Program-made: the position numbers and the translations under genes
NCBI GenBank assembly: GCA_030655135.1
Contig: JAURWC010000076.1
Span: forward strand, 206,384-270,383
Length of the DNA: 64,000 nt
From: Hyphomicrobiaceae bacterium
GTDB lineage: Bacteria; Pseudomonadota; Alphaproteobacteria; Rhizobiales; Hyphomicrobiaceae
Direction of reading: 5' to 3'
Shown here: one piece after another, positions 32,790 to 42,637 of the stretch
How positions within the stretch are numbered: position 1 is the stretch's first letter
Layout: every line of letters starts with the position of its first letter
Notes under the pieces: generated by a model
What the model saw: only the letters and a program-made list of their open reading frames with translations
Told to the model about the DNA's origin: nothing
Database searches by the model: none

Positions 32790-33983
32790 TCACGCGGTCG
32801 CGATGCCGCGCTTGGCGGCAGCAGCGTTGATGAAGCCACGGATGGTGGCGAAGAACTCCGGCTCTTCCAGCAGGAAAGCGTCGTGGCCTTTGTCGCTCTC
32901 GATCTCCACGAACGAGACGTTGGCGGCCACCGCGTTCAAGGCGTGGACGATGAGGCGGCTTTCGCGCGTGGGATAAAGCCAGTCGCTCGTAAAGGACACC
33001 ACGCAGAAGCGTGTCTGCGTGCCCTTGAAGGCGTTGGCGAGGACGCCGCCGTGTTCGGCGGCGAGATCGAAATAATCCATGGCGCGCGTAATGTAGAGAT
33101 AGCTGTTGGCGTCGAAGCGATCGACGAAGGTGGAGCCCTGGTGGCGCAGATAGCTTTCCACCTGGAAGTCGGCGTTGAACGAGAACGTAACGCGGGCGCG
33201 ATCCTGCAGCGTGCGGCCAAACTTTTTGTGCAATGCCTCCTCGGACAGATACGTGATGTGAGCGGCCATACGCGCCACGGAGAGGCCGTTACGCGGCACC
33301 TTGCCCTCGGCGTAGTAGGCGCCGCGGCACCAATCGGGATCGGCCATCACGGCCTGGCGACCCACCTCGTGGAAGGCAATGTTCTGCGAGGAATGATAGG
33401 CCGCGGTGGCGATGGGAATGGCGCAGTGCACGCGCTTGGAATGGCTTGCCGCCCACTCAAGCACCTGCATGCCACCCATTGAGCCGCCGACGACGGCAAA
33501 CAGCTGGTCAATTCCAAGGTGATCGATGAGGCGAACCTGGGCATTCACCATGTCGCCGATGGTGATGACGGGAAAGTCCAGGCCGTAGGGCTCGCCGGTG
33601 CGTGGGTTGATCGACGCCGGGCCGGTAGAGCCCATGCAGCCGCCAATGATATTGGGGCAGATGACAAAGAAGCGATTGGTGTCGACGGGGCGGCCCGGGC
33701 CGACGAGGCTGACCCACCAGCCGGGCTTGCCGGTGACGGGATTGGCGCTGGCGGCGTGCTGATCGCCAGTGAGGGCGTGACAAAGCAGAATGGCGTTGGA
33801 GCGGTCGGCGTTGAGCTTGCCATACGTCTGATAAGCGACGGAGAAGGGGCTCAACAACTGGTCACAGTCGAGGCGCAGGGGTGCATCCTCAGCGAAGTGC
33901 ACGACCTGGCTGGATGGCCGATGGACCTCGCTCAGGCTGGCTGAGGCGGGATTGATTAATTTTTCGCCCGGCGCCGTGCTCAT
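32790..33983 (-). CDS. metX: Homoserine O-acetyltransferase
   Basis: Alpha/beta-hydrolase enzyme activating homoserine in methionine synthesis. 397 residues with the nucleophile elbow [13 protein letters not shown], the catalytic Asp in the C-terminal TSDWLYP region and His in [13 protein letters not shown] 33983 is chosen over an in-frame start 23 codons upstream because family proteins begin near here. In many alphaproteobacteria the substrate is acetyl- rather than succinyl-CoA; the metY gene at 11.3 kb fits O-acetylhomoserine. No SAM-II riboswitch is visible in the leader. Confidence 0.94.
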   Translation of the reverse strand: MSTAPGEKLINPASASLSEVHRPSSQVVHFAEDAPLRLDCDQLLSPFSVAYQTYGKLNADRSNAILLCHALTGDQHAASANPVTGKPGWWVSLVGPGRPVDTNRFFVICPNIIGGCMGSTGPASINPRTGEPYGLDFPVITIGDMVNAQVRLIDHLGIDQLFAVVGGSMGGMQVLEWAASHSKRVHCAIPIATAAYHSSQNIAFHEVGRQAVMADPDWCRGAYYAEGKVPRNGLSVARMAAHITYLSEEALHKKFGRTLQDRARVTFSFNADFQVESYLRHQGSTFVDRFDANSYLYITRAMDYFDLAAEHGGVLANAFKGTQTRFCVVSFTSDWLYPTRESRLIVHALNAVAANVSFVEIESDKGHDAFLLEEPEFFATIRGFINAAAAKRGIATA

Positions 33984-34071
33984 CGCCCTTCCGTGCCAAA
34001 TCTCATCGGGTTTCGTGCCGCCACGGCATCCTATCAGACAAGAGATTAACACAGGCGGCGGCAGGTAGGGT

Positions 34072-34099
34072 TAGCTAGGCGCTGGACCCAGAAAGTCAA
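34072..34099 (-). promoter_or_regulatory. Candidate sigma-70 promoter for metX
   Basis: On the minus strand, TTGACT (34099-34094) and TAGCTA (34077-34072) are separated by 16 bases, about 90 bases before the metX start, in the divergent metX/hisC gap. The -35 match is good and the -10 moderate. Confidence 0.35.
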
Positions 34100-34170
34100 T
34101 CATTTCTTTGCTTTGAAAACCGCGGTGCTCCCGCTATTGATCGGGCCAAATTCAACAGGACGTGAAGACC

Positions 34171-35271
34171 ATGAGCGCGCCGACGCCCCGCCCGGGGATT
34201 CTCGACATTGAAATTTACGTGCCGGGCGAAAGCAGCGTGCCGGGAGGCGGCAAGCCGATCAAGCTGTCGTCAAACGAGACGCCATTGGGGCCGAGCCCAC
34301 GGGCAATCGAAGCGTATCGTGCGGCGGCCGCCGATCTGGAGCGCTACCCCGACGGGCAAGCTGCCGCACTGCGCAACGCGATCGCCAAGCGCTATGGCCT
34401 GGATGCCGGCCGCATTGTGTGCGGTGCTGGGTCCGACGAGGTGCTGGTGATGCTGGCGCACGCCTACCTTGGACCCGGCGATGAAGGCATTTTCACCGAG
34501 CACGGGTTTCTCGTCTATCGCATCGCCATCCTGGCCTGCGGGGCGACACCCGTGGTGGCGCCGGAGACGAACTTCACCGCTGACGTGGACGCGATCCTGG
34601 CGAAGGTGACCGAGCGTACGAAAGTCGTGTTCCTCGCCAACCCGAACAATCCGACCGGCACCTACCTGCCGATTGGCGAGGTGCGGCGCCTGCGGTCGGC
34701 GCTGCCGGGCCACGTGCTGCTGGTGTTGGATGCGGCCTACGCCGAATACGTGCGGCGCAACGATTACGAGGCGGGGCTGGAGCTTGTCGCCACCACCGAC
34801 AACACGGTGATGACGCGCACGTTCTCCAAGATCTACGGGCTGGCGGCGCTGCGCATCGGCTGGGCGTATTGCCCGCAAGCGGTGGCCGACGTGCTCAACC
34901 GCATTCGCGGGCCGTTCAACATGTCGTCGGCGTCGATCGCGGCGGGGGCTGCGGCGATGGCCGACGAGCGGCACATCATGCAGGCCGTGCAGCACAACGA
35001 GACCTGGTTGCAGCACCTGACGGACGAAATCGGCAAGCTTGGCTTTACGGTGACGCCGAGCGTCGGCAACTTCTTGCTGATCCATTTTCCCAATGACGCC
35101 AAGCGTGGCGCGGTGGCGTGCGATACGTTCCTCAAGTCGAGGGGCATCATCGTGCGGCGCGTGGCGGGCTACGGTCTGCCGCACTGCCTGCGCGTGACCG
35201 TCGGCACGGAAGCGGAGAATCTGGCGGTTGTGGCGGCACTGGCGGAATTCGTAGGGGCTGCAAAATCATGA
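34171..35271 (+). CDS. hisC: Histidinol-phosphate aminotransferase
   Basis: PLP aminotransferase of histidine synthesis, often also acting on aromatic keto acids. 366 residues with [32 protein letters not shown], and the PLP lysine in [21 protein letters not shown] at 34162 could add three residues. It overlaps tyrC (ATGA), consistent with a shared aromatic amino-acid role. Divergent from metX. Confidence 0.94.
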   Translation: MSAPTPRPGILDIEIYVPGESSVPGGGKPIKLSSNETPLGPSPRAIEAYRAAAADLERYPDGQAAALRNAIAKRYGLDAGRIVCGAGSDEVLVMLAHAYLGPGDEGIFTEHGFLVYRIAILACGATPVVAPETNFTADVDAILAKVTERTKVVFLANPNNPTGTYLPIGEVRRLRSALPGHVLLVLDAAYAEYVRRNDYEAGLELVATTDNTVMTRTFSKIYGLAALRIGWAYCPQAVADVLNRIRGPFNMSSASIAAGAAAMADERHIMQAVQHNETWLQHLTDEIGKLGFTVTPSVGNFLLIHFPNDAKRGAVACDTFLKSRGIIVRRVAGYGLPHCLRVTVGTEAENLAVVAALAEFVGAAKS

Positions 35272-36203
35272 GCGGGCCCCAGCATGAGAACATGTTCGAG
35301 AAGATCGCGCTGATCGGCATCGGCCTCATCGGCTCGTCCATCAGCCATGCGGCACGGCGTGGCAAGTTGGCGAAGTCGATCGCCGGCAGTGCGCGAACGC
35401 CCGAGACTGTGGCGACGGCAAAGCGGCTGGGCATCATCGACGAGGGCTTTGCCACGGCGCACGAGGCGGTGCGCGGCGCGGATCTCGTCATCCTGTGCGT
35501 CCCGGTGGGCATGTGCGGGCCGATCGCGGCAGAGATCGCCGATGTGCTGGAGCCCGGCGCCATCCTCACCGATGTCGGCTCGGTGAAAGCCGCGATCTGC
35601 AAAGACGTTGCGCCACACGTGCGCAACGGCGTGCACTTCGTCGCCGCGCATCCGGTGGCTGGCACCGAACAGTCCGGCCCGGAGGCAGGGTTCGCGGAGC
35701 TGTTCGATAATCGCTGGTGCATCCTGACCCCGCTGCCGGACGCCGATGCGGCCGCAGTCGAGAAGCTGTCGACGTTCTGGCAGGCGCTCGGCTCCAACGT
35801 CGAGATCATGACGCCGGAGCATCATGACCTGGTGCTGGCCATCACCAGCCACGTGCCGCATCTGATCGCCTACAACATCGTCAACACGGCCACCCACCTG
35901 GAGCGGGTGACGGACAAGGAAGTTATCAAGTTTTCCGCAAGCGGCTTCCGCGATTTCACGCGTATTGCGGCGTCCGATCCGACGATGTGGCGCGACGTGT
36001 TTCTTAACAACAAGGACGCGGTGCTGGAGATGCTGGGACGGTTTGCTGAGGACCTGGCGGCGCTGCAGAGGGCCATCCGCTTCAGCGACGGTGATGCTTT
36101 GTTCAAGACGTTTTCGGATGCGCGCCAGGTGCGCCGGGGCATCATCCAGGCCGGGCAGGAAACGGCGGCACCGAACTTCGGGCGGCCTAAGGACTCTAAG
36201 TAG
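35268..36203 (+). CDS. tyrC: Prephenate/arogenate dehydrogenase
   Basis: NAD(P)-dependent dehydrogenase of tyrosine synthesis. 311 residues with the dinucleotide loop [11 protein letters not shown], the catalytic region [16 protein letters not shown], and the helical C-terminal domain with [11 protein letters not shown] and [17 protein letters not shown]. Single-domain; no fused chorismate mutase or ACT domain. Coupled to hisC by a 4-base overlap. Confidence 0.94.
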   Translation: MSGPQHENMFEKIALIGIGLIGSSISHAARRGKLAKSIAGSARTPETVATAKRLGIIDEGFATAHEAVRGADLVILCVPVGMCGPIAAEIADVLEPGAILTDVGSVKAAICKDVAPHVRNGVHFVAAHPVAGTEQSGPEAGFAELFDNRWCILTPLPDADAAAVEKLSTFWQALGSNVEIMTPEHHDLVLAITSHVPHLIAYNIVNTATHLERVTDKEVIKFSASGFRDFTRIAASDPTMWRDVFLNNKDAVLEMLGRFAEDLAALQRAIRFSDGDALFKTFSDARQVRRGIIQAGQETAAPNFGRPKDSK

Positions 36204-36389
36204 CGGCGCTGGATGTCGCCACTGCGGCCGGTATCGCCGGCCTGACGCCTCCTACTGCTTTTGGGCAGAGCATGTTGGACAAGCGGTCGTCATCGTGACG
36301 GTGCGCGGTTTTTGCTGTTCGCATGCGGGTTGCATGCGTGATCCCTTCGACTAAGCTTTCACGGCCTGCAGCGTGCGGGCTGAAAGGCC

Positions 36390-37163
36390 GTGCCGTCCGT
36401 GCTGATGATCACGAAATTTTTCTCTCGCCGCAAACGCGCAGCGGATCTGCGGGTGGCTGACGGGGAAACGAACGGAGCGCCGCGCCAGGATCAGGGCACT
36501 TGGGTTTTCGCCTACGGCTCGTTGATGTGGCGGCCGGGCTTTCGCTATGCCGACGCCGTGCGTGCCAGCCTGCACGGCTACCGGCGCGGCTTCTGTATCT
36601 ATTCTGTGCATTATCGCGGATCGTTGCGGCGGCCGGGGCTGGTGCTCGGTCTGGAACGGGGCGGGGTGTGCGAGGGTATTGCCTATCGCATTGCGCCGGA
36701 GGACGAGGCCGAGGCGCTGGCCTACATTCGCGCTCGCGAGCAGGTGTCCGGCGTCTATCGCGAGAAGATTGTGCGGTTGTCGCTGGCGGGCGATACGCAG
36801 CGGATCGTGACGGCGCTGACGTTCGTTGCGGAAAAGCGGCATCCGAGTTTTGCGCGAGCATTGCCGGTTGCGCGACAAGCGCGCGTGATCCGCGGCGCAT
36901 CGGGGAGCTCCGGCACGAACCTGGACTACTTGATCAATACGCTGATGCATCTCCGCGAACTGGGCATCCGCGACCGGCAGCTGGAGCGGCTGTTGACCGT
37001 GGCCGGCGTGTATTTCGCCAATGGCGAGGCGCTGGAGGGACATCGTGCGCGGGCCAAGCCGTTGGATGCGACGTTGCAATCGCTAAGGCAGCTTCAGATC
37101 CCGCGCGGTGCACTTGAGCAGCGCAACCGGTTTGCCTATCGGGGACGGCTGGCGGGGATCTGA
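36390..37163 (+). CDS. Gamma-glutamylcyclotransferase (ChaC-like)
   Basis: 257 residues with the substrate-binding loop VFAYGSLMWRPGF, the FCIYSVHYRGS segment and CEGIAYRI, all typical of ChaC proteins, which cleave glutathione to 5-oxoproline and Cys-Gly. The catalytic glutamate is expected in the later EQVSGVYREKI region. The start is uncertain: GTG 36390 or ATG 36405. N-terminal residues 1-35 are basic and unconserved. It fits the glutathione-related gloB and GST genes in the window, without an operon link. Confidence 0.88.
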   Translation: MPSVLMITKFFSRRKRAADLRVADGETNGAPRQDQGTWVFAYGSLMWRPGFRYADAVRASLHGYRRGFCIYSVHYRGSLRRPGLVLGLERGGVCEGIAYRIAPEDEAEALAYIRAREQVSGVYREKIVRLSLAGDTQRIVTALTFVAEKRHPSFARALPVARQARVIRGASGSSGTNLDYLINTLMHLRELGIRDRQLERLLTVAGVYFANGEALEGHRARAKPLDATLQSLRQLQIPRGALEQRNRFAYRGRLAGI

Positions 37164-37269
37164 CGCTGCTCGTTCACAGCGCGGAAGGCTCAGCGCGAAC
37201 AACAACGGCAGCACACGAGGTGCTGCCGCTATCGAGACAGGAGAGAGGCTGTCGTAAAGCTTGGTACGC

Positions 37270-37701
37270 CTAGTGGCGCACGTGGGAGCCCGGAACCCCG
37301 GTTTCGCCGAGGAGGCCGGACTTCAAATCGAATTCAATGAGCTTGCCCTGGCGCGGGTTACCCGCAAGCAGATGAACGTGGACCTCGGTTGCGCCCAGGC
37401 TAGCGCCCAGCTGGCGGATGCGCGCAAGGTTGAGCGACGGCGCGTCTTCCGACACGCGACCAACCGCGAGGGCATGGCAGATGCCAGAGGCATCGCGGCG
37501 GACGAGGAGGTAGTTTGCCGCCGGAACCGCCGGGCAATCGATCAGGCTATAGACCGTGTGGACGTAGCGCTGGCCGGACGCGCCAAGCCAGAAATGGAAG
37601 CGTTCCGACGTCGTTGGCGCAAAGGCAATCGAGACCGGCTCCTGCGGAACTCCAGTGCGCTGCATACGAACTTCAGCCAGATCAATGATGCGAGTAGCCA
37701 T
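37270..37701 (-). CDS. Conserved-looking protein of unknown function
   Basis: 143 residues, soluble, with no recognised domain. It contains alternating strands in the first half (PVSIAFAPTTSERFHFWLG ... YVHTVYSLIDCPAV ... NYLLVRRDASGICHALAVG) and a helix-strand unit (LARIRQLGASLGATEVHVHLLA) in the second. Its ATG (37701) lacks a strong ribosome site. It stands alone between two genes, with 106 bases to the ChaC-like gene (convergent). Confidence 0.7.
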   Translation of the reverse strand: MATRIIDLAEVRMQRTGVPQEPVSIAFAPTTSERFHFWLGASGQRYVHTVYSLIDCPAVPAANYLLVRRDASGICHALAVGRVSEDAPSLNLARIRQLGASLGATEVHVHLLAGNPRQGKLIEFDLKSGLLGETGVPGSHVRH

Positions 37702-37886
37702 CGTGCGATCCCTGTTGCGGGCGCCTTCGACGAGCGAGGGGGGCCGCTATAGTGTGTTCTGAGGGCAACATGCCAGAATTTTCTAGCAAAAATGTGGCCT
37801 CAAGTCAGTCATTCTGCGGCCGGAGCTGTGGATGACGGACGGGACGCGGGCCGAACAAACGCACAATACGCTTTATTTTCCAAGCT

Positions 37887-40334
37887 TTAGCCGCAGCGGG
37901 AGAAGCCACAACTTTGACATATCCAGCAGCCTTCGCTGCGAATGAAACTCCGTGACGAGCAGCGCGGGCAGTGCCGGGCCCCAGCCGTGCCGGCGACAGC
38001 GCGGCGGGCGAGAGGCGGATCCTCAGAGGCCGCCGGCGGGCTTTCACCAGGCGACGATGACGGCATTTGACCACCTTCGGCGCCGGCTGGCTGTTCCAGC
38101 GAGAACAGGGGTGTTTCGCGCGCGGAGAGGAAGCCGATGCGGACCATGTGCGCCTCGATCACTTCGCCGATAGCGGCCAGCAAGCTGGGGACGTAGCGGC
38201 CTTTGATCCAGCGCCCGCCCTGCGGGTCGAACACGCCTTTCAGTTCGTCGGCGACGAAGGCGACGTCGCCGCCACGGCGGAAGACGGCGCTGATCATGCG
38301 CGTGAGTGCGACAGTCCACGCATAGTGTTCGAGATTGCGGGTATTGATGAAGATCTCGAACGGGCAGCGGCGGCCGTCGCGGATGATGTCGTTGATCGTG
38401 ACGTAGATGGCATGATCGCTCTCGGGCCACTTGAGCTTGTAGGTGTAGCCTTCGAGAACGGGATCACGCTCCAACGGCTTCGACATGTAGACGACAGCGC
38501 CGGTGTCGCGCGGCACGGCCGCGGGCACCGGAGGCACGAGAGTTGCTGCCAGCGGCGCCGTTTTGGCCGTTGGCACTTCGGCGGCTAGCTGTGGAGAGGT
38601 TGTGGCCGACTGCAGGACGGCACCCGTGACGTCGTTGGGGCGATACGTCGTGCAGCCTTTGAGACCCTGGGCGTAGGCCTCCAGATAAACGGACTCAAAC
38701 GCGTCGAAGGTGATTTCGGCGGGTACGTTGATGGTCTTGGAAATGGAGCTATCGACGTGCGGCTGGATGGCGGCCTGCATGGCAAGATGGTCGGCGGGGC
38801 TCAGCATCGCCGCAGTGACGAAAGCCTCAGGTAACGGGGCATCCGCGCCGAAGCGCTGACGGAACAGCCGGTGCGCGGCGTCCTCCACGATCTCTTCTCG
38901 CGCCGAACCGTCCGGCTGCAGGACGCGGCGGCGCACGGAGAAATCGAACACGGGTTCGATGCCGCTCGACACGTTGCCGGCTAGCAGAGAGATAGTGCCG
39001 GTCGGAGCAATCGACGTGAGGCAGCCGTTGCGGATGCCGTGACGGGCGATGGCGTCGCGAACGGGCTTGGCGAGGGCGCGCACGTTGGGCCGTTGGCCGA
39101 ACTGCTCGGCATCGTAGAGCGGGAAAGCACCCTTCTCGGCGGCGAGTTCGGCGCTGGCTAAGTAAGCCGCGTTCTGGATGGTCGCCATCCACGAGCCGGC
39201 GAGCTTGACCGCCTCGGGCGAGCCGTAGCGGGCGCCGAGCAGGATGAGCGCATCGGCAAGGCCGGTGACGCCGAGGCCGATGCGGCGCTTGGCATGGGCC
39301 TCCCGGCGTTGCGGTTCCAGGGGATATCCAGACACGTCGATGATGTTGTCGAGGAAGCGGATGGCCGTGGCCACGCGCGCCTCGAGCTTCGACGTGTCAA
39401 GTAACGCTCCCTGCTCGAATGGCTTGGTTACGAACTGCGATAGATTGATCGAGCCGAGAAGGCAGGCGCCGTAGGGCGGAAGTGGCTGCTCTCCGCACGG
39501 GTTGGTGGCAAAGATCTCCTCGCAGTAGGCAAGGTTGTTCATACGGTTGACGCGATCGATGAAGATCACGCCCGGCTCGGCGAAATCGTACGTGGCGCGC
39601 ATGATGCGATGCCAGAGATCGCGCGCGGCAACAGTGCGATAGACGACACCGTCGAACAACAGATCCCACGGCGCGTCGGCCTTGACGGCGGCCATGAAGG
39701 CATCGGTGGCGAGAACAGAAAGGTTGAAGTTGCGAAGGCGAGCCGCATCCGACTTCACACTGATGAAGGTTTCGATGTCGGGGTGATCGCACCGCAGGGT
39801 GGCCATCATGGCGCCGCGGCGCGCGCCCGCCGACATGATGGTGCGGCACATGGCGTCCCACACGTCCATGAAGCTGACGGGGCCGGAGGCGTCGGCGCCA
39901 ATGCTTTTTACCGCTGCACCTTTGGGGCGCAGCGTCGAGAAATCGTGGCCGATGCCGCCGCCCTGCTGCATCGTCAGAGCGGCTTCTTTGACGTTGTCGA
40001 AGATGGCCGACAAATCGTCGTCGATGCGCCCCATAACGAAGCAGTTGAAGAGCGTCACCGCGCGGCCGGTGCCAGCGCCCGCCAGAATGCGGCCAGCCGG
40101 CAGAAATTCGAAATTCTGCATCGCTTCGGCGAAAGCTTGCGCGTGGTGAGCGCGCCCCTTCTTGCCGCCACGCTCGACAGCTGCTGCCGCTTCGGCGACG
40201 CGGATGAACGTATCCAACAGCCGCCGATCGCCGGCTTCGGGCGAACCGGAAACGGCAAAGCGATACTTGCTGCGCCAGATCGCTTCCGAGATCGCGTTGG
40301 GAAATTCCGCGCTGATTTTGCCCGCTGCCGTCAC
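37887..40334 (-). CDS. nrdJ: Adenosylcobalamin-dependent ribonucleotide reductase (class II)
   Basis: Oxygen-independent reductase making dNTP precursors with vitamin B12. The 815 residues contain the active-site segments LFNCFVMGRI, the central NPCGEQPLPPYGACLLGSINL with its catalytic Cys and Glu, APTGTISLLAGN, and a C-terminal extension with TSCPD-like region (YKLKWPESDHAIYVTIND) and a zinc ribbon (CPRC ... CWICQSCG). The redox cysteines of the tail are probably among these. GTG 40334 has AGAGG at ideal spacing, which I prefer to ATG 40385. The organism must obtain cobalamin. Confidence 0.93.
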   Translation of the reverse strand: MTAAGKISAEFPNAISEAIWRSKYRFAVSGSPEAGDRRLLDTFIRVAEAAAAVERGGKKGRAHHAQAFAEAMQNFEFLPAGRILAGAGTGRAVTLFNCFVMGRIDDDLSAIFDNVKEAALTMQQGGGIGHDFSTLRPKGAAVKSIGADASGPVSFMDVWDAMCRTIMSAGARRGAMMATLRCDHPDIETFISVKSDAARLRNFNLSVLATDAFMAAVKADAPWDLLFDGVVYRTVAARDLWHRIMRATYDFAEPGVIFIDRVNRMNNLAYCEEIFATNPCGEQPLPPYGACLLGSINLSQFVTKPFEQGALLDTSKLEARVATAIRFLDNIIDVSGYPLEPQRREAHAKRRIGLGVTGLADALILLGARYGSPEAVKLAGSWMATIQNAAYLASAELAAEKGAFPLYDAEQFGQRPNVRALAKPVRDAIARHGIRNGCLTSIAPTGTISLLAGNVSSGIEPVFDFSVRRRVLQPDGSAREEIVEDAAHRLFRQRFGADAPLPEAFVTAAMLSPADHLAMQAAIQPHVDSSISKTINVPAEITFDAFESVYLEAYAQGLKGCTTYRPNDVTGAVLQSATTSPQLAAEVPTAKTAPLAATLVPPVPAAVPRDTGAVVYMSKPLERDPVLEGYTYKLKWPESDHAIYVTINDIIRDGRRCPFEIFINTRNLEHYAWTVALTRMISAVFRRGGDVAFVADELKGVFDPQGGRWIKGRYVPSLLAAIGEVIEAHMVRIGFLSARETPLFSLEQPAGAEGGQMPSSSPGESPPAASEDPPLARRAVAGTAGARHCPRCSSRSFIRSEGCWICQSCGFSRCG

Positions 40335-40503
40335 TGTGCACCTCTTCAACCCAATATAAGGGCTCAGGCACGGCGCGTCAAACAAATGTTCTTTTTATGT
40401 TCTCTTTTTGTGCGAGCGCTTCAAGGCTTTGGTGAACTCACTTATCCTCCCGCCCTGGTCCCAGCGTTACCTTCATTGCCATCCAATTTGCGGAGCTGGA
40501 AGA

Positions 40504-40659
40504 ATGACGATCGACATTTCCGAGCGGACTGAAGCACCCGGTGTTTGGACCGTTGAGGCAATAGGCGCGGACGGGGAAATCTATCAAGCGACGTTCGCCG
40601 GACCCGACGCTGAAGCCAGAACGCGGGAGTACGCGGCGTGGAAATATCCGGGTCAGTAG
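40504..40659 (+). CDS. Small protein of unknown function (51 residues)
   Basis: The product (MTIDISERTEAPGVWTVEAI and on) has a beta-hairpin pattern with an Asp/Gly turn, then a helix ending WKYPGQ. A GGAAG site precedes the ATG. It overlaps the convergent WYL-like gene by 7 bases at the stops. Similar short proteins occur in Hyphomicrobiales, but I cannot name a family. Confidence 0.6.
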   Translation: MTIDISERTEAPGVWTVEAIGADGEIYQATFAGPDAEARTREYAAWKYPGQ

Positions 40660-40964
40660 GCGACTTCGACATCGATTTGTTTGACGCAACTTTGCGGACG
40701 CGAATGGTTCGCCAAGGTGTGCCAGCCGCCGCTTGTCACTTTAACATCCAGCATCTCGTCGACGGCCATGCAGCGCCACTCGCCGCCGTCTGGCAATTGG
40801 CCGCTAGAGGTTTCACCGGCGAACTGAAGTGACAAGGCTTTCGCTGAGCCGTCCTTGCCTTTGCCGATGACGTGCGTGCACAGGTGGCGTACCAGTCCTT
40901 TGTAGGTGCAGGTGATCGGCTGGCGCTGGATGACCGCCTCGCGGATCAGGGCGTAGTTGGACAT
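40653..40964 (-). CDS. Stand-alone WYL-like small protein
   Basis: 103 residues that resemble an isolated WYL-type ligand-binding domain: ITCTYKGLVRHLCTHVIGKG, ALSLQFAGETSSGQLPDGGEWRCMAVDEM, then SGGWHT. ATG 40964 has GGAGTG at good spacing. WYL domains usually sit on HTH regulators; here none is attached. The assignment is tentative. Confidence 0.7.
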   Translation of the reverse strand: MSNYALIREAVIQRQPITCTYKGLVRHLCTHVIGKGKDGSAKALSLQFAGETSSGQLPDGGEWRCMAVDEMLDVKVTSGGWHTLANHSRPQSCVKQIDVEVAY

Positions 40965-41024
40965 AGGCATCACTCCGGCAACGGGCAGCAAGCCGGATTT
41001 TCTACCTTAGATTGTAATTGGTGT

Positions 41025-41774
41025 CTACCGGTTGAGCACCGTGCCTTCCCCGTTCGATTTCGCAAGCCCCTCCGACACCAGCCTGTTGCTGGCGTCTTCC
41101 AGGCGCTTTTCAAGTTCGGCCTTGAAGGTCTTGCGGGGCATGCCGGCGGGGATCGGCTCGAGGAATTCGACGACGATCGTGCCCGGGAAGCGAAGCAGGC
41201 TGCGGCGCGGCCAGAAAAGGCCTGAGTTGAGGGCCAGCGGAATGCAGGGGACGCCGAGGCCTTCGTAGAGAGCGACGTATCCGGGCTTGTAGTCTGGCGG
41301 GGCGCCGGGCGTGCGGCGGGTACCCTCTGGAAAAATCACGACTTGGCGGTCTTGCGCGATGCGGACTTTGCCGGCCTCGACCAGCGCTTTAAGGGCAACC
41401 GCGGCACGGTCCCGCTTGACCAGGATGTGCTCGAATTTCACGCAGAACCAGCCGTAGAACGGGATCCATTTCAGCTCGTCCTTCAGCACGATGGCAGGAT
41501 CGCGAAACAGCGGCACAAGGGCAAACGTGTCCCAGGCGGACTGATGTTTGGCGACGATGAGGCAGGCGCCCTGCGGCACGTGCTGATGGCCGCGCACTTC
41601 CATGCGGGTGCCGGCGATGTGCTTCAGCAGCCAGAGGCTGGCGAGGCCGTGCAGGCGCAGGCCTTCCATGGCCCACCGGCGCGGGGCGAGCAGCAGCCAA
41701 AAGCCGAGCAGCAGGAAAAGCGCCGTCGTGACGTAGAAGGCTGCGGCGAAAAGGTAGGAGCGGACAATGAGCAT
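41025..41774 (-). CDS. Second 1-acyl-glycerol-3-phosphate acyltransferase-like protein
   Basis: 249 residues with an N-terminal hydrophobic segment (SYLFAAAFYVTTALFLLLGFW), the HxxxxD motif in KHQSAWDTF and the EGT motif in FPEGTRRTPG, and PLALNSGLFWPR. It is the more canonical PlsC of the two in the window. The last residues (SEGLAKSNGEG) are variable. It follows the YdcF gene by 31 bases, a pairing seen downstream of ftsEX in related genomes. Confidence 0.92.
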   Translation of the reverse strand: MLIVRSYLFAAAFYVTTALFLLLGFWLLLAPRRWAMEGLRLHGLASLWLLKHIAGTRMEVRGHQHVPQGACLIVAKHQSAWDTFALVPLFRDPAIVLKDELKWIPFYGWFCVKFEHILVKRDRAAVALKALVEAGKVRIAQDRQVVIFPEGTRRTPGAPPDYKPGYVALYEGLGVPCIPLALNSGLFWPRRSLLRFPGTIVVEFLEPIPAGMPRKTFKAELEKRLEDASNRLVSEGLAKSNGEGTVLNR

Positions 41775-41805
41775 GGCGCGTTGATGCCTGCGGCCGGGTC
41801 AGGCG

Positions 41806-42459
41806 TCAAATGTTGGCTTGCGGCTTGCCGGGTGCGGGGGTCTCGGCGATCGAGCTTTCATCCCACGGACCCATGACGCGCGCGGCGGCATAGCGGGCGG
41901 CGGCAGGCAGGAACTTCAGATATTCCGATACGAGAACGCGGGCGGTGCGCGGGCGCAGCCACCAGGCGCCGTCGGTGAAGCCGGGCGGCTGCACGGGATG
42001 GGCAATCAGCGTGGTGTTGGGCAATTCGCGCGCCAGCTCTGCGATCGAGCGGGGCATGTGATAGCTGGATGTCACGACGATCAGCGTGTCAAAGCGCATG
42101 GCCTCGGCCCACGACCGCGTCTCGTTGGCATTGCCGATCGTGTTAAGAGCACTGTAGCCGATGTCGACGCAGCAGTTGAACTGCTTCTCGCCCAGGCCCG
42201 AGATGCGAATGAGATCCTGGCGGCCGGTGTGGCGGTTGACGCCGGAGATCAGCAGGCGGTCGCCGTGGCCTTCGCGCAGAAGGCGCGCGCCTTCGAGGAT
42301 GCGCGTGTCGCCGCCAGTGAGGACGACAATGCCATCGGCCTTGACCAATGTCGGGTCTGGCGTGCGCATGACGATGACGGCAAACGCGACAAAGCCCAGC
42401 GCGCCCGCTGCTGCGATGGCACTGAGCGAAATCGTCATGGCTCGCATCAATCTGGGCAT
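41806..42459 (-). CDS. YdcF-family (DUF218) membrane-anchored protein
   Basis: 217 residues. An N-terminal membrane helix (about 9-30) is followed by a DUF218 domain: ADGIVVLTGGDTRILEGARLL, LLISGVNRHTG, TIGNANETRSWAE, and TSSYHMPRSIAEL. Such proteins act in cell-envelope processes of unclear chemistry; SanA and ElyC belong to the same group. It is followed by the PlsC-like gene on the same strand. Confidence 0.88.
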   Translation of the reverse strand: MPRLMRAMTISLSAIAAAGALGFVAFAVIVMRTPDPTLVKADGIVVLTGGDTRILEGARLLREGHGDRLLISGVNRHTGRQDLIRISGLGEKQFNCCVDIGYSALNTIGNANETRSWAEAMRFDTLIVVTSSYHMPRSIAELARELPNTTLIAHPVQPPGFTDGAWWLRPRTARVLVSEYLKFLPAAARYAAARVMGPWDESSIAETPAPGKPQANI

Positions 42460-42637
42460 GGTCGTGTCGATAGAATCCGCAGCCGCCGTGCGCGCCTGGC
42501 AGGCGCCTGGAACGTCAATAGACTAAACGATTTGGGGCGCGTTGTGACAGGGATTTGCGATCCAACTGGCGATCGTTGCGGCGGCGGGCAAGCTATCCAC
42601 AACGGGACGCTCGAGCCTGCCCGACACGCCCAGCGGC

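Noticed and set aside
33984..34170. SAM-II riboswitch upstream of metX
   Set aside because: A GATTTG hexamer occurs close to the start codon, but the downstream pseudoknot elements (GCTTGCAGCCACG, CGCTAAA) are absent and there is no room for them before the ATG.
34270..35184. Long minus-strand frame (304 codons) opposite hisC
   Set aside because: It lies antisense to the clear PLP aminotransferase and shows Arg/His-rich, motif-free residues typical of shadow frames in GC-rich DNA.
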